Assembly (NCBI GenBank): GCA_003641675.1 | Contig: QNBI01000024.1 | Coordinates: forward strand, 1 to 11,604 | Origin: Spirochaetota bacterium | GTDB lineage: Bacteria > Spirochaetota > Spirochaetia > SZUA-6 | Length of the DNA: 11,604 bases | Reading direction: 5' to 3' | In this document: in pieces, positions 1 through 6,159 of the stretch | Layout of the letters: each line of letters begins with the position of its first letter | Numbering within the stretch: position 1 is the stretch's first letter | Translations under genes and position numbers: made by a program | Notes under the pieces: generated by a model | The model's input: only the letters and a program-made list of their open reading frames with translations | Databases searched by the model: none | Told to the model about the DNA's origin: nothing

Positions 1-2
1 CA

Positions 3-500
3 GCCGGTGCGGGGCTTATGGCCGATATAGGCGTCCTCGGTATTTACATGGAAGGAGCTCTGCTCAAAAGAAGCAGGGCTCTATATCCCGATGCATCCGG
101 AAACCTTATAACAAGAAACGCGATACAGTATAATGGACTTGCCGGATTAGAATATACATTCCTCTGGGATATGAACGCAATTTTTGAATATTTCTACAAC
201 GGTGAGGGTTTTAATATCATCGACAGGGAAAACTACTACAATCTCGTACAATTATACGGGAGCAGTTACATGCCCTTCAATGTTATTTCTCTTATGAAAC
301 CGGGCTACTTTGCTAAAAATTACTGTCTGCTATACATTATGCAGCCCGTTTACAGCATAAGCAGTGAAGCCTCACTTTCTTCAATGTATTCACCGGATTC
401 ATTCAGCTTAACAGTTATGCCCCTCTTTAGTATTAATATCTCAGGGAACCTTACAATGCAGGCAGGTTATGCAGGATTTTTTAGGCTTTTTCAACTTTAA
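3..500 (+). CDS. C-terminal part of an outer-membrane beta-barrel-like protein (5' end outside window)
   Basis: The reading frame is open from base 3, so the gene starts left of the window and the ATG at 18 is probably internal. The visible ~166 residues have no long hydrophobic helix. They show short alternating polar/apolar stretches rich in Tyr, Phe, Asn and Gly, with likely turns such as YPDASGN and FNIIDREN, which is what transmembrane beta-strands look like. Segments like NGLAGLEYTF and MNAIFEYFYNGEGF resemble porin-type barrels. I do not recognise the family. The end is odd: it stops with ...GFFRLFQL rather than the usual terminal aromatic strand, and its last 60 bases overlap the convergent ORF at 441-815. 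A deletion that removed the true 3' end is therefore likely. The barrel assignment is an inference from composition. Confidence 0.5.
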   Translation, partial: AGAGLMADIGVLGIYMEGALLKRSRALYPDASGNLITRNAIQYNGLAGLEYTFLWDMNAIFEYFYNGEGFNIIDRENYYNLVQLYGSSYMPFNVISLMKPGYFAKNYCLLYIMQPVYSISSEASLSSMYSPDSFSLTVMPLFSINISGNLTMQAGYAGFFRLFQL

Positions 501-815
501 AAGCGAATCTTTAAAGAACTTATCTATCTGATCTTCTTTAAGAAACTCAGGAGTCGCATCCGGAACACCAATGTAATAGATTTCCATATCCGGCTTGGCA
601 TTTTTATCCGGTTTTTGCCCTTTATAGAACAAGAAGCGGCGTTTAGACATAGTATCGAAGGCTTTTCCGTCTTCCTTTATTAAATTGGTCTGTTCAAGTG
701 CAGTCTGCCGTACGATATACTTATCTTCTCCGGAAAAAACATCGGCAGCCCGGAGATCGAAAGTTTTAAACCGACCGGTAGGGCCGGTGCCGGAATTTAA
801 CTCTGCTATTTCCAT
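441..815 (-). pseudogene. Fragment of an unrecognised soluble protein, probably truncated at both ends
   Basis: A 124-codon ORF begins at an ATG (813-815) with no good Shine-Dalgarno sequence. The same frame stays open upstream to about position 906, into the end of the ATPase remnant, with plausible coding residues (VFWAILKDKKKDSSTVY before the Met), so the ATG is probably not a true start. The body is charged and soluble, with no signal peptide or membrane segment (for example RFKTFDLRAADVFSGEDKY and EIYYIGVPDATPEFL). The last ~15 residues change character (PKKSCITCLHCKVP) and are antisense to the barrel gene, suggesting that the natural stop was lost and translation runs on to a TGA. I do not recognise the family. 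It may be a further member of the decayed transporter operon or a small lipoprotein remnant. Confidence 0.4.
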
Positions 816-847
816 ATAAACGGTGGAAGAATCTTTCTTTTTATCTT

Positions 848-1204
848 TTAGTATAGCCCAGAAAACTGCATATGTTCCCCGGGGTCGGATGATGAAACCA
901 TAACATCAATACCATCGATAGAAACGATATATTCCACTTTCTCGCCCAAAAAAGTACGCTCCTTTATCGTTCCTGTTACCTTATACTTATTAAAATCCTT
1001 ATCCAGATGAATAAATTCAGGACGTATAAGGGCATCTACTTTGTCGCCGATTTTAACCTTTTTGAGAACATTCTCTACAGTCCGTTTTTCTCGTAAAATT
1101 TCTTTCTTTGCACCATTTGGCAGAACATCTATAACAGAAGCAGGTATGGAATAAATCCTTCCTATAAACTTGGCAACAAACATGGTGGCCGGATTATAGT
1201 AAAG
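848..1204 (-). pseudogene. C-terminal (TOBE) remnant of an ABC-transporter ATPase, Fbp/Afu/Pot type
   Basis: Only the end of the ATPase remains. Starting after a TAA at 1205-1207, the frame reads LYYNPATMFVAKFIGRI, the linker that in FbpC/PotA-type ATPases follows the nucleotide-binding domain. It continues into a TOBE-like beta domain (VGDKVDALIRPEFIHL-like strands, a 'TGTIKERTFLGEKVEYIV' segment, about residues 50-105). Walker A, signature and Walker B motifs (roughly 250 residues) are absent. The ATG at 1181-1183 lies inside the linker and has no Shine-Dalgarno sequence, so a separate functional protein is unlikely. The frame equals that of the permease remnant upstream. The true C-terminus is uncertain: reading shifts after position ~865 would lead into the next ORF. 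The family assignment is fairly secure, and the pseudogene status is an inference from the missing catalytic domain. Confidence 0.72.
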
Positions 1205-1228
1205 TTACCCTCGGGGCACCAGGCTGTC

Positions 1229-1927
1229 TTAACAGCTTAAGGACACAAGAAATATCGTTGCACTAATAGCAGTCATAGATCTTATAAAAACTATGCCGCG
1301 TTCTGCAAACAGCCCGGGAAGTATTAGAGGAACAGTTATACGCCTGAAAGTAACAGAGGAACTCGCTCCGAGACTCGCGGAAGCTTCTTCTATGCTGGGG
1401 TCTATCTGCTGAAGTATTGCAATGGTTGACCGTGTCCCGTAAGCCCAGTAGCGGGATACATTACACAAAATAATAATTATAGCCGTACCTGTAAGGGCAA
1501 GCGACAGATTGTTAAATGCTATTAAAAAGGCTATACCGACTATTGTCCCGGGTAGAAAGTAGTTTACCATGGCTATTATTTCCATGAGCTGTCTCGAGAG
1601 GAATTTCTTCTTTGCCGTTAAATAGCCCACAAGAACACCGTAGAGACCGCCTATAAGCATGCCGGAAACAGCAATAATGAGGGTATCCTTTATAGCAGGA
1701 AGGCCTTCTGTGAATATTATTCTGTAATGATCCAGGGTTAAATTATGATTTGCACCGAAAGCCTTTACCACCGATGCATAGAAGAGCACAACGTAGAAAT
1801 AAAAAATAAATAGAGCAGTAAAAAGACACAGTGCAAGAAAGATAAATTTTGTAACAGAGCCCACACTTTTAAATTTTGTTTGTGCTCCTGCTTTTCCGGT
1901 AATTGTAACATAATTTTTCCGGCTTAC
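1229..1927 (-). pseudogene. C-terminal half of Fbp/Afu-type ABC permease, cut off before its natural end
   Basis: This is the second membrane domain of a two-domain Fe3+/sugar-phosphate-type permease. It continues in the same frame directly after the TGA at 1928-1930 (VSRKNYVTITGKAG...). The GTG at 1862-1864 could serve as a start but has no clear ribosome site. Several hydrophobic spans are visible (FIFLALCLFTALFIFYFYVV, the IAVSGMLIGGLYGVLVG region, IVGIAFLIAF, ALTGTAIIIILC). The EAA coupling loop (IDPSIEEASASLGASS through PLILPGLF) that contacts the ATPase is intact. After SMTAISATIFLVS the sequence becomes LSC and a TAA, where homologues continue with SP and further membrane helices. The next recognisable sequence is the end of the ATPase, so the permease C-terminus and the ATPase N-terminus were lost together. 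Non-functional as it stands. Confidence 0.72.
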
Positions 1928-2482
1928 TCAAAATCTCTGCAGGAAAAATATTATAAAAGAAGGTATTAAAAGCACAAAGGACAGAGTAGCCCCTCCCTTT
2001 AAATCGTAAAGACCTGTTATCTGTAAAAAAGCCTCTGTCGGCAATACAGGAAAACTGTTTCCTGCCAGTATTAACGGTGTGGCAAAATCTGCCAAAGAAG
2101 CTGCAAACAGAGGAAGGGTTACGATCCGGAAAACCCGTAATCTTGAACTGCCGAGGCTAAATGCCATATCCTCTACATTCGGGTCGATTCCCGCGAGAAT
2201 ACCTTTAAGAGTAAGGTACGCTATCGGGAAAGATAGAACTACATCGTAGCCGCTCTGCTGTGTTTTCATAGCATCCACAATAAAGAAAATACCCATGCCA
2301 GCCTGGCCTATTCCAACAGGAACAGTTCCGCCGCCGCCGTGTTTTGTATATACCTGTACACTGTTTTTGAGCTTTTTAAGATAATCAAAAGCTTTTTGTT
2401 CATCCCTGTTGTACACATGAAGAACAGAAAATATTCTTGTAACAGCTGTTCCGGATGTCCTTGCATCTGCAAACGGTTGCAA
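1928..2482 (-). pseudogene. In-frame fusion of a binding-protein fragment to the middle of an ABC permease
   Basis: This 184-codon ORF joins parts of two transporter genes. Residues ~4-86 (FADARTSGTA, EQKAFDYLKKL, VYTKHGGGGTVPVGIGQAGM, FIVDAMKTQQSGYDVVLSFP) match the C-terminal lobe pattern of ferric/sugar-phosphate solute-binding proteins (FbpA/AfuA type), including the SGTA and YTK-G motifs. From about residue 87 (near base 2224) the protein is a permease: AYLTLKGILAGIDP, the EAA loop VEDMAFSLGSSRLRVF, then ADFATPLILAGN and FVLLIPSFIIFFLQRF. The signal peptide and N-lobe of the binding protein, its C-terminus, and the permease's first helices are missing. The frame stays open upstream to about 2519, running into the sugar-kinase stop, so the TTG at 2480-2482 is arbitrary. 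It ends at a TGA after which permease sequence continues in frame. Confidence 0.7.
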
Positions 2483-2516
2483 TAGGGTAAGTATTGCAAC
2501 GATTTTCGCCTGTCCT

Positions 2517-3413
2517 TTACTTTACAGTCTTAATAACGCCCCTGTCTGTTTCCGGTGTACCGCCCCTCTTAGAGGCAACCCAGGCAGCATAACGGTTGCA
2601 ACGTTCATTAGTCTCCTTCAAGGGAGTACCTTTAAGGAGATGGTGTATGAGCGCAGCTGTAAATGCATCACCCGCTCCCACAGTATCTTCCACCTTTACA
2701 CTGTAGCCTCTGCTCCTCACCGTTTTTTCCTTAGATACAAGGATACTCCCCACACTGCCAAGAGTAGCACAGACCAGATTAAGTCCGAATGTTTCAAGAA
2801 TGAGTCTGCATTTATTTTCCGGCGTGAGAGATTCTTTAAGGCCGAGCAATTCCGAAACGGTATCTATTTCATCGTCATTGAGCTTTAATACATCGGCAAA
2901 ACCGAGGGAGTTTTCAATTATCTCTCTGGAATAAAAATGCTGCCGTAGGTTAATATCAAACACACGAAGAGTATCATTACTTACAGTTTTAAGAAACTCC
3001 TGTATGGTTGTACGTGAAACCGACGACCGCTGAGCAAGGGTGCCATAACACACCGCATTTGTATTGTTAGCAAGTTCAGAAAGCTCTTCAGTCCATTCTA
3101 TAAAATCCCATGCGACATTTTCTTTTATTGTGTAATCCGGAATACCATTTTTATCTAAAGCAACCTCTACGGTGCCGGTAGCATGTTCACTATCGTCCTG
3201 CAGATTCCTACCGTCCATTTTAAGAGAACGGATAAGGGAACGAGCTTCCCTTCCGAGTTCATCTGTGCCCAGCCTGCTAACAACAATGCCGGTGTTGCCC
3301 AGAGCAGAGGCATGATAGGCGAAATTCGTTGGAGCCCCTCCTAAAGTTTTATGGTCTGGGAAACGATCCCAGAGTATTTCACCTATGCCTACAATTACCT
3401 TTCCCATAGACAT
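2517..3413 (-). CDS. PfkB-family sugar kinase, probably fructokinase
   Basis: Predicted to use ATP to phosphorylate a sugar, most likely fructose. The ribokinase/PfkB fold is complete at 298 residues. GEILWDRFPD (11-20) is typical of bacterial fructokinases. It is followed by the substrate-binding GGAPTNFAYHASALG (25-39) and the C-terminal signature DTVGAGDAFTAAL (243-255), whose Asp249 is the catalytic base and whose GAG forms the anion hole. The start ATG (3411-3413) has AGGAG at 3423-3427, which overlaps the xylulokinase stop region; the ATG two codons on is possible. It lies 12 bp after xylB in the same operon, so both kinases are probably co-expressed under the DeoR regulator. This fits catabolism of a polyol such as arabitol/mannitol or a mixed pentose/hexose supply. 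The exact substrate cannot be read from sequence. No lesion is seen although the decayed transporter begins directly at its stop codon. Confidence 0.88.
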   Translation of the reverse strand: MSMGKVIVGIGEILWDRFPDHKTLGGAPTNFAYHASALGNTGIVVSRLGTDELGREARSLIRSLKMDGRNLQDDSEHATGTVEVALDKNGIPDYTIKENVAWDFIEWTEELSELANNTNAVCYGTLAQRSSVSRTTIQEFLKTVSNDTLRVFDINLRQHFYSREIIENSLGFADVLKLNDDEIDTVSELLGLKESLTPENKCRLILETFGLNLVCATLGSVGSILVSKEKTVRSRGYSVKVEDTVGAGDAFTAALIHHLLKGTPLKETNERCNRYAAWVASKRGGTPETDRGVIKTVK

Positions 3414-3425
3414 CGTATAAAGCTC

Positions 3426-4958
3426 CTATTTATCCAGCTCTGCAAGTGCATGGTAGGCAGGTTTAAGTGCACTGTAAAGGCTATGATAAATACCGTAAAT
3501 ATCCTCATATATTAGCCTGTTTTCAGGATTAGGATTAGTTTCTGTTTCCTTCTTTAACACACCGATTGCCTCATCCACACTGGACCAGACACCAACTCCC
3601 GCGCCGGCCACAAGCGCCGCACCATATGCACCGCCTTCCCCGCTTCCGCTTACAGTAATTACGGGACTCTGAAAAACATCGGCCTGAATCTGCCTCCATA
3701 GAGGGCTAAGTGAACCGCCCCCGGATGTCCGTATTTCAGTTATGGAATTATCCATTGTCCGGATTAACGCATAGACGTCCAGCAGACTAAAAACCACACC
3801 TTCCAGAATGGAACGAATCACCTCCGCCTTTCCGTGGTGAAGCCCCAATCCGATAAAAGCCCCGCGCGCAGTCGGGTCGGTATAGGGGCAGCGTTCTCCT
3901 ATAAGGTAGGGGAGAAAAATTAAGCCCCTGGAACCGGGCTTAGCTTGAGCCGCTGCTTTATCCATAAGGGTATACACATCCTCGCCTGTTTTTAAAGCCT
4001 TCTGTACTTCAGCTTCCCCGAGTGCATCGCGGAACCATCTGTAGGTTCCCCCTGCATTCAGTGTAACTCCCATTGCGTGCCATGTTCGGGGTGTATTGTT
4101 GCAGAACACCTGGAGTAGTCCTTCCGGGTTAGGGTGGTATTCGTTAAGTCCCATAGCTACAATGCCAGAGGTACCGATTATTGTGCCGACCACGCCGGGC
4201 TTAATAAGCCCCATCCCTGTTGTCTGCACAACGGCATCTCCGCCTCCTCCGACAACAGGCAGACCTTTCGGAAGTCCGGTCTGCCCGGATATGGAAGCTG
4301 TAATACGTCCGGACATTTCGGAAGATTCATAACACGGAGGAAACATTTCCGACGTAAGCTCCAACAGACTAAGCAGTTCCTTCGACCATCTTCTGTTTTT
4401 AACATCAAACAGACCGGTCCCGGAGGCATCCGAAACCTCGGTAGCTCTTTCTCCTGTAAGGCGCAGTCTGATATAATCTTTCGGATTAAGAAAATGAGTC
4501 ATCTTTTCATAATTCTTAGGTTCTTTTTCCTTAAGCCAGAGGAGCTTACCGCCTGTATAACCGGGAAGCATCCTGTTATTTGTAAGTCCAAGAAGCCCGT
4601 TAAGCCCGCCGGCTTTTTGTGTTATCTGCTTACACTGCTCGGAAGTCCTCTGATCATTCCATAGAATTGCGCGTCGTATAACTCTGTCATTTTTATCAAG
4701 GGCAACCAGTCCGTGCATCTGGCCGCTTAAGCCGATGCCTTTTATGTTTTCACCTGGTATTCCTGTCCTGCCAAGCAGCTCCCGAATACCTTCTATAACT
4801 GCATTCCACCAGTCCTCCGGATCCTGCTCCGACCATCCTGCTTTAGGAGTATAGAGTTTATACTCCTTTAAAACTGCGCCGGCTATACTTCCCTTATCAT
4901 CGATTAATATACTCTTACATCCCGAAGTCCCTATATCTATTCCGAGTAGATAATTCAT
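3426..4958 (-). CDS. xylB: Xylulokinase
   Basis: ATP-dependent phosphorylation of D-xylulose to xylulose 5-phosphate, the entry to the pentose phosphate pathway. The 510-residue FGGY-family kinase is complete and close to the usual length. The N-terminal phosphate loop GIDIGTSGCKS (6-16) carries Asp8. GWSEQDPEDWW (41-51), GLSGQMHGL (76-84) with the Met81-His82 pair seen in xylulokinases, and ILWNDQRT (98-105) line the sugar site. The catalytic base is Asp241 in GGGGDAVVQ. The C-terminal ATPase domain has GTIIGTSG and the GGGSLSPLWRQIQADV motif. Its start ATG has a perfect AGGAGG five bases upstream (4964-4969). It sits 16 bp downstream of the DeoR gene and 12 bp upstream of the sugar kinase. 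No xylose isomerase is in the window, so xylulose may come from a polyol dehydrogenase encoded elsewhere. Other FGGY substrates (for example ribulose) are less likely given QMHG. Confidence 0.9.
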   Translation of the reverse strand: MNYLLGIDIGTSGCKSILIDDKGSIAGAVLKEYKLYTPKAGWSEQDPEDWWNAVIEGIRELLGRTGIPGENIKGIGLSGQMHGLVALDKNDRVIRRAILWNDQRTSEQCKQITQKAGGLNGLLGLTNNRMLPGYTGGKLLWLKEKEPKNYEKMTHFLNPKDYIRLRLTGERATEVSDASGTGLFDVKNRRWSKELLSLLELTSEMFPPCYESSEMSGRITASISGQTGLPKGLPVVGGGGDAVVQTTGMGLIKPGVVGTIIGTSGIVAMGLNEYHPNPEGLLQVFCNNTPRTWHAMGVTLNAGGTYRWFRDALGEAEVQKALKTGEDVYTLMDKAAAQAKPGSRGLIFLPYLIGERCPYTDPTARGAFIGLGLHHGKAEVIRSILEGVVFSLLDVYALIRTMDNSITEIRTSGGGSLSPLWRQIQADVFQSPVITVSGSGEGGAYGAALVAGAGVGVWSSVDEAIGVLKKETETNPNPENRLIYEDIYGIYHSLYSALKPAYHALAELDK

Positions 4959-4974
4959 GTAATCCTCCTGAAAA

Positions 4975-5754
4975 TTAAACAGTAATAACCCTTATGTCTC
5001 TCCCCTTTAACACATTGACTATTTCTGCAGGGGCTCTGTTATCTGTTATAACAGCATCCACTTCATTAATCTGCGCAAAGGTTTTAAAAGAAACACGTCC
5101 CCACTTTGTAGAGTCCAGAAGAACCACTACTGTTTTCGCCCGTTTAAGCACAGCTCTTTTTACAGCTATTTCTTCCGAATTAACATCTGTTAAACCCTCT
5201 TTTAGCGACAGCCCCCAGGCTCCGAAAAATGCTTTAGATATATTTCCCTCCGGCAGAATACAGGAAAGCGAAGCATCTACAAGGGAAAGAGTTTCTTTCC
5301 TCACCTTCCCCCCGGTAAGTATAACAGATATTTGCTTAAGACTGTTAAGTCTAAATGCGGTTTCTATATTGTTGGTTATAACGGTCACCTCACGCCTCTT
5401 TTCCAGGAATGGAGGAATAAAGGAAGCGGTAGAACTTGCATCTAAAAATATGACCTCGCCATCCTCAATTAAATCTGCAGCTGCTTTGCCGATTGCCTCT
5501 TTCTCTTTCTTCTGCTTCTGCCTTCGCATGGGAAAGGACAGCTCCGGTTCATCAAAAGCAACATACACAGCACCGCCATGCGTTCGTATAATTCTGCCCA
5601 GAGCGGCAAGTACATTTAAATCCTGTCTTACCGAGACCTCTGATATCTTAAATATGCCGCTGAGCTCTTTAACGGTAACTCTTCCGTTCTTTTTAATAAG
5701 CGAGAGAATTCTCTGTCTTCTTTCCTCAACAAAAGCATTTTCGTTTTCTTTCAT
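4975..5754 (-). CDS. DeoR/GlpR-family transcriptional regulator of the sugar-kinase operon
   Basis: A 259-residue repressor of the usual DeoR-family size. Residues ~12-66 form the winged HTH (ERRQRILSLIKKNGRVTVKEL, then the recognition segment SEVSVRQDLNVLAALG and the wing RTHGGAV). The C-terminal phosphosugar-sensing domain shows the canonical pieces: DASSTASF (105-112), TNNIETAF (127-134), LTGGKVRKETLSLVD (146-160), the EGLTDVNSEE stretch and LLDSTKWG near the end. It heads an operon with xylB and a fructokinase-like gene, so a phosphorylated sugar of that pathway is the likely inducer. The ATG has no usual Shine-Dalgarno spacing (AAGGA is nearly adjacent), and an in-frame TAA lies just upstream, so this start is forced. 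One promoter candidate would give an almost leaderless transcript. It probably also acts on the divergent peptide promoter through the palindrome at 5851-5885, which is an inference. Confidence 0.88.
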   Translation of the reverse strand: MKENENAFVEERRQRILSLIKKNGRVTVKELSGIFKISEVSVRQDLNVLAALGRIIRTHGGAVYVAFDEPELSFPMRRQKQKKEKEAIGKAAADLIEDGEVIFLDASSTASFIPPFLEKRREVTVITNNIETAFRLNSLKQISVILTGGKVRKETLSLVDASLSCILPEGNISKAFFGAWGLSLKEGLTDVNSEEIAVKRAVLKRAKTVVVLLDSTKWGRVSFKTFAQINEVDAVITDNRAPAEIVNVLKGRDIRVITV

Positions 5755-5762
5755 TTCCTTTT

Positions 5763-5791
5763 ACTATACGCATTTACTCCTTCCATGTAAA
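5763..5791 (-). promoter_or_regulatory. Candidate sigma-70 promoter giving a near-leaderless deoR-type transcript
   Basis: On the minus strand, TTTACA (5786-5791) and TATAGT (5763-5768) are separated by exactly 17 bp, each one base from consensus. Transcription would start about 5755-5757, within three bases of the regulator's ATG. This would explain the lack of a properly spaced ribosome site. AT-rich intergenic DNA yields chance matches, so confidence is moderate. Confidence 0.42.
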
Positions 5792-5815
5792 GCAGCAAGA
5801 AAATATTTATTTTTG

Positions 5816-5844
5816 TTGACTCTATTTTAATTCCTTATTATATT
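5816..5844 (+). promoter_or_regulatory. Promoter of the small peptide gene
   Basis: TTGACT (5816-5821), a 17-bp spacer and TATATT (5839-5844) each match the sigma-70 consensus at five of six bases. The predicted start (about 5851) coincides with the first base of the 35-bp palindrome. The leader would be ~79 bases. It is back to back with, and overlaps, one of the promoters for the divergent regulator. Confidence 0.55.
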
Positions 5845-5852
5845 ATTATCAA
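5824..5852 (-). promoter_or_regulatory. Second candidate promoter for the regulator/kinase operon
   Basis: Minus-strand TTGATA (5847-5852) and TAAAAT (5824-5829) are spaced by 17 bp, with one mismatch to consensus in each. The start would be near 5817, leaving a leader of about 60 bases before the regulator. The -35 box overlaps the left edge of the palindrome at 5851-5885, so a protein bound there would block it. Confidence 0.4.
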
Positions 5853-5885
5853 ACAGAATATGAAATCATATTTCAAATTCTGTTT
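5851..5885. promoter_or_regulatory. 35-bp near-perfect palindrome: operator and/or 5' mRNA hairpin
   Basis: Fifteen of 17 base pairs are complementary around a centre at 5868 (outer arms AAACAGAAT and ATTCTGTTT; mismatches at 5860/5876 and 5867/5869). It begins at the expected start of the peptide transcript and overlaps the -35 of a divergent promoter, the right place for a repressor that controls both directions. The neighbouring DeoR-family protein is the obvious candidate. Alternatively the transcript begins with a stable hairpin that protects the mRNA. Confidence 0.6.
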
Positions 5886-5917
5886 TAACCAAATCTCCTC
5901 TTAATAGAGGATTCTAT

Positions 5918-5925
5918 AGGAGGTG
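5918..5925 (+). promoter_or_regulatory. Perfect Shine-Dalgarno sequence of the peptide gene
   Basis: AGGAGGTG ends four bases before the ATG at 5930, complementary to the 16S rRNA tail over eight bases. It fixes the start of an ORF that is otherwise too short for standard gene calling. An upstream CTCCT (5895-5899) can pair either with AGAGGA at 5906-5911 or with this site, so a weak translational switch is possible but unproven. Confidence 0.7.
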
Positions 5926-5929
5926 TGAG

Positions 5930-6103
5930 ATGAAACGAATAGAAGTAGAAGAGGCAGCTGAATATCCGCTCTACGCAAGCATTCTTCCATTTGAGGATAA
6001 AAAATACAGCAGGAAGCCGGACAGAAAAACAGTAGCCGAAACCATTACTTTAACACCATTCTACGCTATAAACTTTACAGAAGAAACTATAAATCTTAAC
6101 TAG
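5930..6103 (+). CDS. 57-residue peptide, candidate substrate (RiPP precursor) of the downstream radical SAM enzyme
   Basis: Not recognised as any known family. It runs MKRIEVEEAAEYPLYASILP... and ends TPFYAINFTEETINLN, then TAG. The first 11 residues are charged and helix-prone, like a leader. The rest is rich in Tyr/Phe (Y12, Y15, F21, Y26, F44, Y45, F49) and Thr, with no Cys, Gly or Trp. PLYASI (13-18) and PFYAIN (43-48) look like a repeated motif, P-(L/F)-Y-A. There is no signal peptide, no membrane span, and no C/S-x-P-x-R sulfatase motif. Support for a real gene: its own promoter, a perfect Shine-Dalgarno sequence, a clean stop and a strong terminator immediately after. It is followed by an oxidoreductase and a radical SAM/SPASM enzyme. 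The leader plus modified core and the maturase partnership are inferred from this layout. It could instead be a small regulatory protein. Confidence 0.7.
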   Translation: MKRIEVEEAAEYPLYASILPFEDKKYSRKPDRKTVAETITLTPFYAINFTEETINLN

Positions 6104-6112
6104 CGTTATCCC

Positions 6113-6154
6113 AAAACGCCTGCCTTTTTCCTCCCTTTAAGGCGGGCGTTTTTT
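6113..6154 (+). terminator. Intrinsic terminator (attenuator) after the peptide gene
   Basis: A 12-bp stem (6113-6124 with 6141-6152, one G-U pair, GC-rich core CGCCTGCC/GGCGGGCG) is followed by a run of T at 6149-6154. The loop is 16 bases. It starts 10 bases after the peptide stop and separates the peptide from the enzyme genes. Partial read-through would give much more peptide mRNA than enzyme mRNA. Confidence 0.9.
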
Positions 6155-6159
6155 ATTTC

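Noticed and set aside
1928..1930. UGA read as tryptophan by an altered genetic code
   Set aside because: Tryptophans checked in the intact genes (for example the WW pair of xylB and the W residues of the radical SAM enzyme) are TGG, and the surrounding operon is clearly degraded, so a nonsense mutation is simpler.
2308..2499. 63-codon alternative frame on - over the binding-protein fragment
   Set aside because: The overlapping frame carries clear binding-protein motifs, while this one shows none and has no ribosome site.
4134..4664. 176-codon open frame on + inside xylB
   Set aside because: Antisense shadow of conserved xylulokinase sequence with no recognisable protein features.
5726..5773. 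15-codon ORF overlapping the start of the DeoR-type gene, with AAGGAG upstream
   Set aside because: The ribosome site is only three bases from the ATG and the ORF would lie upstream of or across the predicted transcript start. It is too short to support.
4994..5830. 278-codon open frame on + opposite the DeoR-type gene
   Set aside because: It is entirely antisense to a well-supported gene, has Ser/Thr-rich low-complexity translation with no motifs, and lacks a ribosome site. The opposite strand has full family motifs.
5860..5904. 14-codon ORF starting inside the 35-bp palindrome (possible leader peptide)
   Set aside because: No Shine-Dalgarno sequence, and the ATG is part of the palindrome, which explains the sequence better.
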